A stretch of DNA of 8,302 nucleotides from the NCBI GenBank assembly GCA_938036915.1, contig CALHVV010000045.1, positions 1 to 8,302 of the forward strand, in the 5' to 3' direction. Below are positions 1-5,825 of the stretch, in pieces. Position 1 is the stretch's first letter. The number at the start of each line of letters is the position of its first letter. The translations under genes and the position numbers were made by a program. The notes under the pieces are model-generated. The model was not told the origin of the DNA. It saw only the letters and a list, made by a program, of their open reading frames with translations, and did no database searches. Source of the DNA: an uncultured Candidatus Saccharibacteria bacterium. GTDB lineage: Bacteria > Patescibacteriota > Saccharimonadia > Saccharimonadales > Saccharimonadaceae.

Positions 1-1
1 C

Positions 2-607
2 CAGATCAAGGAAATTCGCGAGCCGTGGATTGATGGTGAGATCGTTGTACCCCAAGATTACATCGGCGCAGTAATCCAGCTCATCGTTAGCAAGCGCGGT
101 CGGCAAAAGAACCTCAGCTACATCGACGAGCGTGCCCTCATCTCCTTTGCGGCACCACTGGCCAATCTCTTGACGGATTTTTATGACCAACTCAAGTCGG
201 TCACTAGTGGCTACGGTTCGTTTAATTATGAACTGCGGGGCTACCAAGCGGAGGATTTGGTGCGCGTGGATTTCTACGTGGCAGGTGAGATGGTTGATGC
301 GCTCAGCGTCATGTGTCACCGCTCGGAGTCGCAGCGGCTGGGGCGCGAGGTGGTGAAGAAGCTCAAGGATGTCGTGCCGCGCCAGAGCTTTGAGGTGGCA
401 CTGCAGGCGGCGATTGGTGGGAAGTTTATTGCCCGCGAAAATATTGGTGCCTACCGCAAAGATGTCACTGGCTATCTCTACGGCGGCGATGTAAGCCGCA
501 AGAAGAAACTCCTTGCCAAGCAAGCCCGTGGCAAGAAGCGCATGAAACGCTTTGGTAAGGTCGATATCCCTAGCGAAGCCTTTACGGTAATGCTCAAGCG
601 AGACTAA
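2..607 (+). CDS. lepA: Translation elongation factor 4 (LepA), C-terminal 201 residues, 5'-truncated by window edge
   Basis: LepA/EF4 is a ribosome-associated GTPase acting on stalled or mistranslocated elongating ribosomes. Only the C-terminal third is present; the family is about 600 residues, so the GTPase domain lies outside the window. The frame is open from base 2 with no stop. The first visible part resembles the EF-G-like domain V (EPWIDGEIVVPQDYIGAVIQ, then KRG). The rest is the LepA-specific C-terminal domain: GYGSFNYE, VDALS, PRQSFEVALQAAIGGKFIAR, YGGDVSRKKKLL, GKKRMKRFG and IPSEAF near the end. The TTG at 170 is internal, because homologous sequence continues unbroken upstream of it. 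The gene ends 20 nt before the next start with no terminator in the gap. Family identification is very secure. Confidence 0.96.
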   Translation, partial: QIKEIREPWIDGEIVVPQDYIGAVIQLIVSKRGRQKNLSYIDERALISFAAPLANLLTDFYDQLKSVTSGYGSFNYELRGYQAEDLVRVDFYVAGEMVDALSVMCHRSESQRLGREVVKKLKDVVPRQSFEVALQAAIGGKFIARENIGAYRKDVTGYLYGGDVSRKKKLLAKQARGKKRMKRFGKVDIPSEAFTVMLKRD

Positions 608-627
608 CAACTAACAGGAGTGGTGTT

Positions 628-1131
628 GTGGTGTTACGAGTGCAGATACGTTATGATCGATTGGTGGCCGATATAGACAGAGCACCAGTGTATGACAATG
701 TGCCACCTGCAGAGAGAGAGAGCGATTATCGGTATTGGCGAGCAGTGAGCTTAGCGCGGCTTGCGCTAGAACTGAGCAATGGCAACGATACGCTTACTCT
801 TGATGGCGTGCCAGTGCATTTTACTCGTCACTATGCGGACGCACGACGCACGGCACAGTCAATTGCCCGTGGCCGGTGGACATACCAAACGCGCGGTAGA
901 GAAGAGGAGATTGCAGCAATGATTCATCATGAGTTTCGACCTGAGCAACAGCTCCAACCAGCATTGATTATTGCGCACAGGCAATATCACGCTGTAACGA
1001 AGCCAGATTATATGGGGATGCCTGATTGTGTGCGTATCGGAGGACATATGACAGATATCGATCAGTACTCCCAAGAGTTTCTGGAAGACTACTTTCAGAT
1101 AGATCTAAACAATATCAAGAATAATAGCTAG
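628..1131 (+). CDS. Hypothetical protein, 167 aa, unrecognised
   Basis: I do not recognise this protein. It is predicted soluble: no signal peptide, no membrane helix, rich in Arg, Asp, Glu, Tyr and His. The N-terminal half (roughly 28-60, containing ERESDYRYWRAVSLARLALE) looks helical. It is followed by TLTLDGVPVHF and a second helical stretch, and the tail is polar (NNIKNNS). The GTG at 628 is chosen because AGGAG at 616-620 sits 7 nt upstream; the GTG at 631 is an in-frame alternative. It begins 20 nt after lepA ends and is probably co-transcribed with it, since no separate promoter is evident. The stop is followed by the promoter/palindrome region of the guanylate kinase gene. That it is a gene is supported by the ribosome binding site and tight packing; its function is unknown. 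Confidence 0.7.
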   Translation: MVLRVQIRYDRLVADIDRAPVYDNVPPAERESDYRYWRAVSLARLALELSNGNDTLTLDGVPVHFTRHYADARRTAQSIARGRWTYQTRGREEEIAAMIHHEFRPEQQLQPALIIAHRQYHAVTKPDYMGMPDCVRIGGHMTDIDQYSQEFLEDYFQIDLNNIKNNS

Positions 1132-1160
1132 CTTCTTATGCCACGGGTGAGAAACCACTC

Positions 1161-1187
1161 TTTATGATGTGCTATCATAAATATTAT
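1161..1187 (+). promoter_or_regulatory. Promoter with palindromic operator-like repeat upstream of gmk
   Basis: A perfect 8-bp inverted repeat, TTTATGAT (1161-1168) and ATCATAAA (1174-1181), flanks a 5-nt spacer GTGCT. An extended -10, TGC-TATCAT (1170-1178), lies inside it, so a protein bound to the palindrome would cover the promoter. A second possible -10, TATTAT, is at 1182-1187. No good -35 is seen, which fits an extended -10 promoter. The start from the first -10 would be near 1185, and from the second at 1194 (an ATG). The repeat is seen directly; the operator role is inferred. A small hairpin in RNA is the alternative. Confidence 0.5.
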
Positions 1188-1919
1188 ATGACTATGACGA
1201 ATCTTCAATCACTTATCGAACAGTATCAGCCAACCGAGGCAGTGCGCCAGCTTGTGTGTGACACAAGGATTGTGCTGCTTGTTGGCATCTCTGGGGCGGG
1301 CAAGGATACGACCAAGCAGCGGTTGCTCACGAGTACCGAGTTTGCCGATATCGTCTCGTACACCACCCGTCAGCCTCGCCAAAACAAAGGTGTGTGGGAG
1401 CAAAAGGGAGTCGACTACCATTATATCGATGAAGCAACTGCCGCAGAGCTGTTGCAGAGCCGTGCCTTTGTAGAGGCGAAGTTTGTCCATGGAACGCTCT
1501 ATGGTACAGGGGTCAGGCAGATTCAGGATATTCGCGATGCAGGTAAGATTGCGGTGACGGATATTGATGTGCAGGGTGTTGATGAGTATAAAAAGCTTTC
1601 CCCAGGTGTTGTTGCGATATTCCTCTTGCCACCGAACTTTCAAGAGTGGCGCCGCCGCCTCAGTGTGCGCTATACCTCGCAGGCGGAGTTTGATCGTGAG
1701 TGGCCCAAGCGCTACACCAGTGCAATTCGCGAGATCACTCACGCACTCGAAGTCCCATACTACCACTTCGTCATCAACGATGATATCGACGAGACGGCGC
1801 GCATTGTGCGGGCGATTGCCTCCAAGCCAGATGTGTATAACCGCAAGGATGACGAAGCTCGCTTGGCGGCGCGAGACTTGCTCGATAGCCTCTTGCGCGA
1901 GCACCCGGAGCATGTATGA
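1188..1919 (+). CDS. gmk: Guanylate kinase family protein, 243 aa
   Basis: Guanylate kinase phosphorylates GMP to GDP with ATP in the cytoplasm. Counting from the ATG at 1188, the P-loop GISGAGKDT is at about 33-41. The GMP-binding arginines lie in YTTRQPR (about 59-64), with GVDYHYI after them. VEAKFVHGTLYGT (about 95-107) carries the usual Glu and Tyr positions, followed by TDIDVQG (about 124-130), FLLPP, and FVINDDID near 194-201. The order matches the family. Differences are Ile in place of the common Pro in the P-loop, about four extra residues between PR and GVDYHY, and extensions at both ends (the family is usually about 205 aa). ATGs at 1164, 1167, 1188 and 1194 are all in frame. I prefer 1188 or 1194 because the -10 elements overlap the two earlier ones. 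Its last bases overlap the following gene (ATGA). Confidence 0.85.
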   Translation: MTMTNLQSLIEQYQPTEAVRQLVCDTRIVLLVGISGAGKDTTKQRLLTSTEFADIVSYTTRQPRQNKGVWEQKGVDYHYIDEATAAELLQSRAFVEAKFVHGTLYGTGVRQIQDIRDAGKIAVTDIDVQGVDEYKKLSPGVVAIFLLPPNFQEWRRRLSVRYTSQAEFDREWPKRYTSAIREITHALEVPYYHFVINDDIDETARIVRAIASKPDVYNRKDDEARLAARDLLDSLLREHPEHV

Positions 1920-3346
1920 GCAAGCCAGCCATGCGCACTGCCGCTGAGCCAGGTGATGCCGAGCACAAGCAGCGCTCATCCCTGGCGCTGCGCCGGCCAG
2001 TGTGGTCGCCCACGGCGTTGGTCGATCAAGGATTCTTTATTTTTGCGGGGGTGGCGTCATTTTGGTTTGTGTGGCTGGTGTGGCGCGAGGGCTGGCACAC
2101 TGGTGGCTGGTGGTTGGTGGGGTTCTTTGCTGTGGTGTGGGTGATTACGGCGTATTTTGCGTTGCCACGCTTGCACCGCATCTTGAGTAGTATTTATGTG
2201 CCCAATTATTTCATTGGCCGGACGCGCACCCCAGATGGTCTCCTTGGCGATCCAGTCAATCTCGCCTTTCGCGGCAGCGAAGCTCAGCTCCACCGTGCCA
2301 TGACCGCCGCTGGCTGGACGCTGGCCGATGATGTGACGGTGCGCTCGTCGTGGCGGATTATCCTTGCCACACTAACCCGCCGCAGCTATCCTAATGCACC
2401 AGTCTCACCTCTAGTGCTATTTGGCCGGCAGCAGGACTTTGCCTACCAGCAGGAGATTGATGGCAACCCGGGCAAGCGCCATCACGTACGCTTCTGGCGC
2501 TGCCCCCAGGGGTGGTTGTTGCCCGGTGGGCATCAGGTGGACTGGCTGGCGGCTGGTACGTACGATAAGAGTGTGGGGCTATCAATTTTTACGTTGCAAG
2601 TGACGCACAAGATCGACGAAAATACCGACATCGAGCGTGACTATGTCGTCAAGACAGTCACGCGCGCGCTTCGTTCGATTGAGCTGACGGTGCTGGAGGA
2701 TTTCTCAACGGGCTACCACTCGCGCAACGGGGGTGGAGACAACATTATTACCGATGGCGACCTGCCCGTTATCGAGCTTGGCCGTGTCCGTGCCAAGGCA
2801 AGCGAAGACGAGGACATGCCTTCCGATCTGATTCTCGATGCAACGGCGCACGAGACTATGCCCGATGAGCACGCCACCCTCATGTCGCAATTTTTGAGCC
2901 GCCGCCCACCACAGATCGCCCTTGGGATTATTATGATTGGCCTGGCGATTGCTGTGGCCACGATGAGCACCTTCTTCGAGATTCTCAACTTTAGCCACTT
3001 GCGCATGGAGGTGGTGCGGATTTTTCACGGCAGTGGCCTGCCGCTGCAGAGTATTGAGAGTGCGACGCATATCGTAGCGACTATCTCAGCCATTGTATCG
3101 ACGACGTGGATTGGCATCGTGATTTTTCTTGCGGGGCTGACCTTCCGCGGCAGCGACCGCTCGCGGATTTTGCTGATGAGCATTGCCAGCCTTGCAGCGG
3201 TAATTAGTTCATTTGGGCTGACGATCGGCAGGGTGACATGGTCGGCTGCTGGCACACTGCTCTTCATTGGCGTCAACATCGTCATCGTGCTCATGTTCTC
3301 CACCGATGCCGCCCGGCGCTTTACCCGAGCACGCAGTGGGAAGTAG
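1916..3346 (+). CDS. LssY C-terminal domain membrane protein, 476 aa
   Basis: This is an integral membrane protein. Two hydrophobic helices (about 35-56 and 63-81) precede a soluble domain at roughly 105-260 that resembles the LssY_C family. Its landmarks are LAFRGSEAQLHRAMTAAGW, PVSPLVLFGRQQDFAYQQE, KRHHVRFWR, YDKSVGLS, VTHKIDENTDIERDY. A polar, acidic linker (about 262-325) leads to four more helices (about 333-354, 383-408, 417-438, 441-462) and a basic tail. LssY_C is named after a gene in the Legionella lss secretion locus, but its biochemical role is not established; no other secretion genes are visible here. Charged histidines and arginines in KRHHVRFWR could form a site, which is inference. 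The start overlaps the gmk stop by 4 nt (ATGA), so translation is probably coupled. No terminator is clear after the stop. Confidence 0.85.
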   Translation: MSKPAMRTAAEPGDAEHKQRSSLALRRPVWSPTALVDQGFFIFAGVASFWFVWLVWREGWHTGGWWLVGFFAVVWVITAYFALPRLHRILSSIYVPNYFIGRTRTPDGLLGDPVNLAFRGSEAQLHRAMTAAGWTLADDVTVRSSWRIILATLTRRSYPNAPVSPLVLFGRQQDFAYQQEIDGNPGKRHHVRFWRCPQGWLLPGGHQVDWLAAGTYDKSVGLSIFTLQVTHKIDENTDIERDYVVKTVTRALRSIELTVLEDFSTGYHSRNGGGDNIITDGDLPVIELGRVRAKASEDEDMPSDLILDATAHETMPDEHATLMSQFLSRRPPQIALGIIMIGLAIAVATMSTFFEILNFSHLRMEVVRIFHGSGLPLQSIESATHIVATISAIVSTTWIGIVIFLAGLTFRGSDRSRILLMSIASLAAVISSFGLTIGRVTWSAAGTLLFIGVNIVIVLMFSTDAARRFTRARSGK

Positions 3347-3630
3347 TGGCGCAGATTTGTAGGTTATGTTCGGTGCTATTGCGCTGTTTCTACTCTGATG
3401 CGGGTGAGTGGAGATAGATTACTCCATCTTCTGATAGAGCTTCCATCGATTATAATAATTAATTCTGGCCTCAGAACTAGAGTTTGAATAATCGCAAATA
3501 ATATTCATCCTTATTAATGCTCCGGGAGAGGGGTGATGACAACGAGAGGTGCGAGAACTGCCAAAGCTTTAACAGCTCAAATTTACTCAGATTGACAAAA
3601 AGGCAAAAAATAGTTACACTACCTGATATT
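3347..3630 (+). promoter_or_regulatory. A+T-rich spacer with a promoter (3592-3620) for the Cys-motif gene
   Basis: This 284-nt stretch lies between the LssY_C gene and my preferred start of the next gene. A strong-looking promoter is present: TTGACA at 3592-3597, a 17-nt spacer and TACACT at 3615-3620, with a start expected near 3627. A second, weaker candidate is TATAAT at 3451-3456, with only a poor -35 (TTCTGA, 3429-3434). Small inverted repeats (TGGAG/CTCCA near 3409-3427; TTCTG/CAGAA 3463-3476) have 5-bp arms and no proper T-tract, so I do not call a terminator. The frame of the next gene stays open back to an ATG at 3517, so part of this stretch may be coding. Confidence 0.45.
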
Positions 3631-4155
3631 GTGACAGAGCAGTTTGATGATATTGCCAGACAAATTGGTACTGACCCAGATTATAATGATGTAATTCCCA
3701 GACAGTGTTGGGACTGTCCGCAGTACCAAGAGATAAGAGATGCAATCGAGCTTCTAGAAACAGCTCGCAAGGCGCTCGCTAACACGGGGTTTCGGGCAAA
3801 TCAGGAAGACATAACTGAATACTTACAGGCGCATGGAAAAGCTAAGGATGAGATAGATGATGTTCTTAAAAACTCGGAGCAGACGGAAAAAATTCGAAGT
3901 GAAATGCAAAAGGAGTTAGCGGCAAAATACAATTATTATAGCGATATACTTGATATACTTTGCTCGCGGCAGTCGGTGCAAGAAAATGATGATTGCCCTG
4001 GGCCTGTAGAATGTACAAGTGAAGATAAAACTATAGTTGTAAAGGTATGTGGCTCACCTACTATACCTGATGGAGAAAACTACGAAGTGACAGCAGTCGA
4101 TCGTACTAGCAGAGGTAATCAGAATCTGTCCGAATCAGACACCTCCGAGCAATAG
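3631..4155 (+). CDS. Hypothetical Cys-motif protein A, 174 aa (212 aa if started at 3517)
   Basis: I do not recognise this protein. From the GTG at 3631, residues 22-37 hold IPRQCWDCPQYQEIRD, a motif repeated in the gene at 4203. After it comes a long helical, charged region (about 38-110, likely coiled coil). A Cys-containing part follows (LCSRQS, DDCPGPVEC, VKVCG) and then a polar acidic tail (SESDTSEQ). I prefer GTG 3631 because a TTGACA-17-TACACT promoter ends 10 nt upstream, and because the motif then sits at nearly the same distance from the N-terminus as in the paralogue (21 versus 26 residues before IP). The ATG at 3517 has no Shine-Dalgarno but would add a second CxxC (CENC), which would suit a zinc site, so it stays possible. 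ATA and AGA codons are more common here than in the flanking housekeeping genes. Confidence 0.6.
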   Translation: MTEQFDDIARQIGTDPDYNDVIPRQCWDCPQYQEIRDAIELLETARKALANTGFRANQEDITEYLQAHGKAKDEIDDVLKNSEQTEKIRSEMQKELAAKYNYYSDILDILCSRQSVQENDDCPGPVECTSEDKTIVVKVCGSPTIPDGENYEVTAVDRTSRGNQNLSESDTSEQ

Positions 4156-4164
4156 CAGCCTATT

Positions 4165-4194
4165 TTGCCAGTAATAACTACAGAGGAATATACA
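4165..4194 (+). promoter_or_regulatory. Candidate promoter for the 4203-5082 gene group
   Basis: TTGCCA at 4165-4170 and TATACA at 4189-4194 are separated by 18 nt. The expected transcription start is about 4201, two bases before the ATG at 4203, so the mRNA would be essentially leaderless. An AGAGGA-like sequence (4182-4187) lies 15 nt before the ATG, too far to be a normal ribosome binding site, and would not be in the transcript. The elements are seen; their activity is inferred. Confidence 0.4.
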
Positions 4195-4202
4195 AAATAC
4201 TG

Positions 4203-4511
4203 ATGGCATCAGATAAAGAACGAGAATTTTATGGCATTGTGGAAGGACTAGATGAGCCAGATATATCTGCGGCTTCTTATATCCCCAAGCAGTGCTATGG
4301 CTGCCCGCGAGCAGCCGAGCTGCGCCGCAGAATAGCGATGACAGCCTGGACGTATAGTGATCTCTGGAAAAATTGCTTTGATATTGCAGATGGCGACCCT
4401 GAGCTAGGCAAGGCTATTGTATGTGCTATGGATCGGCTCAAGCGGGAGAATCAGCAGGCAAGAGATAAACTGAGCCAGCTCATTGCTCAGTGTAAGGAGC
4501 GCCAGTCTTGA
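4203..4511 (+). CDS. Hypothetical Cys-motif protein B, 102 aa
   Basis: I do not recognise this protein. Residues 27-43 read IPKQCYGCPRAAELRRR, matching the pattern IPxQCxxCPxxxE(L/I)RxxI of the gene upstream, so the two are probably paralogues. Further cysteines are at about 58, 74 and 97. The remainder is predicted helical and charged, with a likely coiled coil at about 75-100, and there is no signal peptide or membrane helix. Its end (CKERQS) resembles the internal CSRQS of the upstream paralogue, suggesting that this copy stops where the other continues. The ATG is placed two bases after the expected start of the promoter at 4165-4194. Its TGA stop is overlapped by the TTG start of the next ORF (TTGA, 4508-4511). 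A CxxC pair could bind metal, but this is inference. Confidence 0.65.
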   Translation: MASDKEREFYGIVEGLDEPDISAASYIPKQCYGCPRAAELRRRIAMTAWTYSDLWKNCFDIADGDPELGKAIVCAMDRLKRENQQARDKLSQLIAQCKERQS

Positions 4512-4663
4512 TAGGTAAAATAGTGAAAAGAAATAGCAGAGTGACAGAGGTAACAGCCACTGCATGTATGTCACCATCACTCCTGCATTGCGAGATGACC
4601 GACGGTGCAACAGTTGAGCGGCGCGACCCCGATAACCAAGATACAGAGGAAGGCTCGCTGTGA
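4508..4663 (+). CDS. Small hypothetical protein, 51 aa, overlapping both neighbours
   Basis: This ORF is short but has good translation signals. TTG at 4508 is preceded by AAGGAG (4494-4499) with 8 nt spacing and overlaps the stop of the 102-aa gene. Its own TGA (4661-4663) overlaps the GTG start of the next gene. A GTG at 4523 is an in-frame alternative start without a Shine-Dalgarno. The protein has a basic N-terminus, two cysteines (VTATACMSPSLLHCEM) and an acidic tail (DPDNQDTEEGSL). The CMSPS and acidic tail weakly recall the C-terminal part of the upstream 174-aa protein. It could be a separate small protein coupled to its neighbours, or the displaced 3' end of a once longer Cys-motif gene split by an indel at about 4508. 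I see no known family. Confidence 0.5.
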   Translation: MIGKIVKRNSRVTEVTATACMSPSLLHCEMTDGATVERRDPDNQDTEEGSL

Positions 4664-5082
4664 TACGCCGCCGGCAAGCTGGATCACCACGGTCGATCCA
4701 AGAGTGGTATAGCTCTACCCAAGAGCGAGGGTATGGCTATGCGCTTGCTCGTGATGGGCTGGAGCTAGCACACGAAATTGCCGACCTCCCGAGAGTGCAA
4801 GAGGCACTGGGAAATATATGTATACTTGCAGCAACACTGGATACGCTGCGTGCCTGTCGTGTGACTCGCCGTGGTATACTCTCACCACCACGCGAATATC
4901 CGCACGGACAATGGCAAGAGCGCGATGTATATCCGCTCATTGCTGTGCCTGCAAACGACCGTGTGCGATCACCAATGTGCTATCCCTCACCAACTCAACG
5001 CCGTAATGTAGCAAGAGCTGCGCAATATCCAGAAGCTACAGCAACCCTTTTCACTTCCACTAGCTCATTAGCACTCTATTGA
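4660..5082 (+). CDS. Hypothetical protein, 140 aa
   Basis: I do not recognise this protein. GTG at 4660 is supported by AGAGGAAGG (4645-4653), 6 nt upstream, and overlaps the previous stop (GTGA), so it is the third gene of a coupled group. It has a very basic start (MIRRRQAG), a helical middle (about 26-66, including LELAHEIADLPRVQEALGNI), a Pro/Arg/Tyr-rich segment (about 70-115) and a Ser/Thr-rich end (LFTSTSSLALY). It lacks the CxxCP motif of its neighbours. The last codons overlap the CIRCE element of hrcA, and the stop TGA lies inside the CIRCE spacer, so the 3' end is constrained by an operator. Whether it is expressed as protein is uncertain; the frame is continuous and well started. 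Confidence 0.6.
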   Translation: MIRRRQAGSPRSIQEWYSSTQERGYGYALARDGLELAHEIADLPRVQEALGNICILAATLDTLRACRVTRRGILSPPREYPHGQWQERDVYPLIAVPANDRVRSPMCYPSPTQRRNVARAAQYPEATATLFTSTSSLALY

Positions 5083-5094
5083 CGAGAGTGCCAA
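5068..5094 (+). promoter_or_regulatory. CIRCE operator of hrcA
   Basis: TTAGCACTC (5068-5076), nine bases, then GAGTGCCAA (5086-5094). This matches the CIRCE consensus TTAGCACTC-N9-GAGTGCTAA with a single change. CIRCE is the binding site of the repressor HrcA. Here it overlaps the -35 of the hrcA promoter, giving autoregulation, and it also covers the last codons and stop of the upstream 140-aa gene. Confidence 0.93.
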
Positions 5095-5108
5095 TTCTGC
5101 GCTATAAT
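5079..5108 (+). promoter_or_regulatory. hrcA promoter, leaderless
   Basis: The -35 TTGACG (5079-5084) lies in the CIRCE element; an 18-nt spacer leads to a perfect -10 TATAAT (5103-5108). The expected transcription start, seven bases after the -10, is 5115, exactly the A of the hrcA ATG. No Shine-Dalgarno is present between promoter and ATG, so the mRNA is predicted to be leaderless. Confidence 0.8.
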
Positions 5109-5114
5109 GCGACT

Positions 5115-5825
5115 ATGACCGAACGGCAACAAGCGATTCTTTCTGCCATCATCGAGCAATACGCCGAGATCGCTGCCCCTGTGGGGAGTGTAACGCTGGC
5201 GAAGCTATTTGGGGTGTCTAGTGCAACTATCCGTAGCGAGATGGCTAAGCTCGAAGAGATGGGCTTCGTCAAGGCGCCGCACACTAGTGCTGGGCGTATC
5301 CCCACCAGTAAGGGCTACCGCTTCTATGTCAATGGCATCACCAACGCCCAGATGAGCGAGCTCCCCAGTGGAATCGATCGCAGCACCAAGGCTATCGAAG
5401 CGCACGTCAACTCACATCTCGATGCAGCCGACCGAGCCATTCGCAGTGCGGTGGATAGCCTCGTCGAGCTCACGGGCAACCTGGGCTTTGCTACCATTGG
5501 CAGCGAGCTCTATATGAATGGCATTAGTCGGCTCTTTAGCCAGCCAGAATTTCTCGAGGGCAAGCACGTCCAATCGGTCGCACATTTGATTGACAATATT
5601 GAGCCGTGGCTGCGCGAAGCTCGGCCCAACGAGCCACTCAATGTCTTCATCGGCAGTGAGAACCCCATCGGCAAGAGCAGTGATGCGACACTCATTATTA
5701 GTAAATTTCGCTCGCCCTATAGCGACCGCAGCTACATTGGTGTAATTGGTCCCATGCGCCAGCACTACCGCCGTACCATCGAGCTCGTCAAGCGCACTGG
5801 GGTGATGCTGGAGGAGATACTATGA
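5115..5825 (+). CDS. hrcA: Heat-inducible transcription repressor HrcA, short form, 236 aa
   Basis: HrcA binds CIRCE and represses chaperone genes; in known systems GroE keeps it active. The N-terminal winged helix-turn-helix is well conserved (about 1-70: LAKLFGVSSATIRSEMAKLE, then GFVKAPHTSAGRIPTSKGYR, FYV). The C-terminal ligand-like domain keeps NVFIGSENP and IGVIGPMRQHYRRTIELV (about 182-228). The protein is about 100 residues shorter than the usual roughly 340, the loss lying between the two conserved parts; no frameshift is apparent. ATG 5115 is chosen over the TTG at 5079 because the latter would translate the -35, -10 and CIRCE sequence, and because family homology starts at MTERQQAIL. 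It ends 114 nt before grpE, with the grpE promoter in the gap. Confidence 0.95.
   Translation: MTERQQAILSAIIEQYAEIAAPVGSVTLAKLFGVSSATIRSEMAKLEEMGFVKAPHTSAGRIPTSKGYRFYVNGITNAQMSELPSGIDRSTKAIEAHVNSHLDAADRAIRSAVDSLVELTGNLGFATIGSELYMNGISRLFSQPEFLEGKHVQSVAHLIDNIEPWLREARPNEPLNVFIGSENPIGKSSDATLIISKFRSPYSDRSYIGVIGPMRQHYRRTIELVKRTGVMLEEIL

Noticed and set aside
170..607. Stand-alone 145-aa gene starting with TTG at 170
   Set aside because: LepA homology runs continuously from base 2, so the TTG is an internal Leu codon.
1209..1979. Long reverse-strand frame of 256 codons
   Set aside because: It lies antisense to the well-supported guanylate kinase gene, has no recognised motifs, and is a shadow frame.
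3405..3476. Possible terminator after the LssY_C gene
   Set aside because: Only 5-bp arms and no T-tract; does not meet intrinsic terminator form.
3943..3960. Tandem 9-bp repeat GATATACTT twice
   Set aside because: In frame within the Cys-motif gene, encoding Asp-Ile-Leu twice; too short to mean more.
4872..4880. Extended -10-like TGG-TATACT inside the 140-aa gene
   Set aside because: No -35 and no suitable start downstream before the hrcA promoter; likely chance within coding sequence.
5079..5114. Longer HrcA starting with TTG at 5079
   Set aside because: The extra residues would be encoded by CIRCE, -35 and -10 sequence, and homology begins at ATG 5115.
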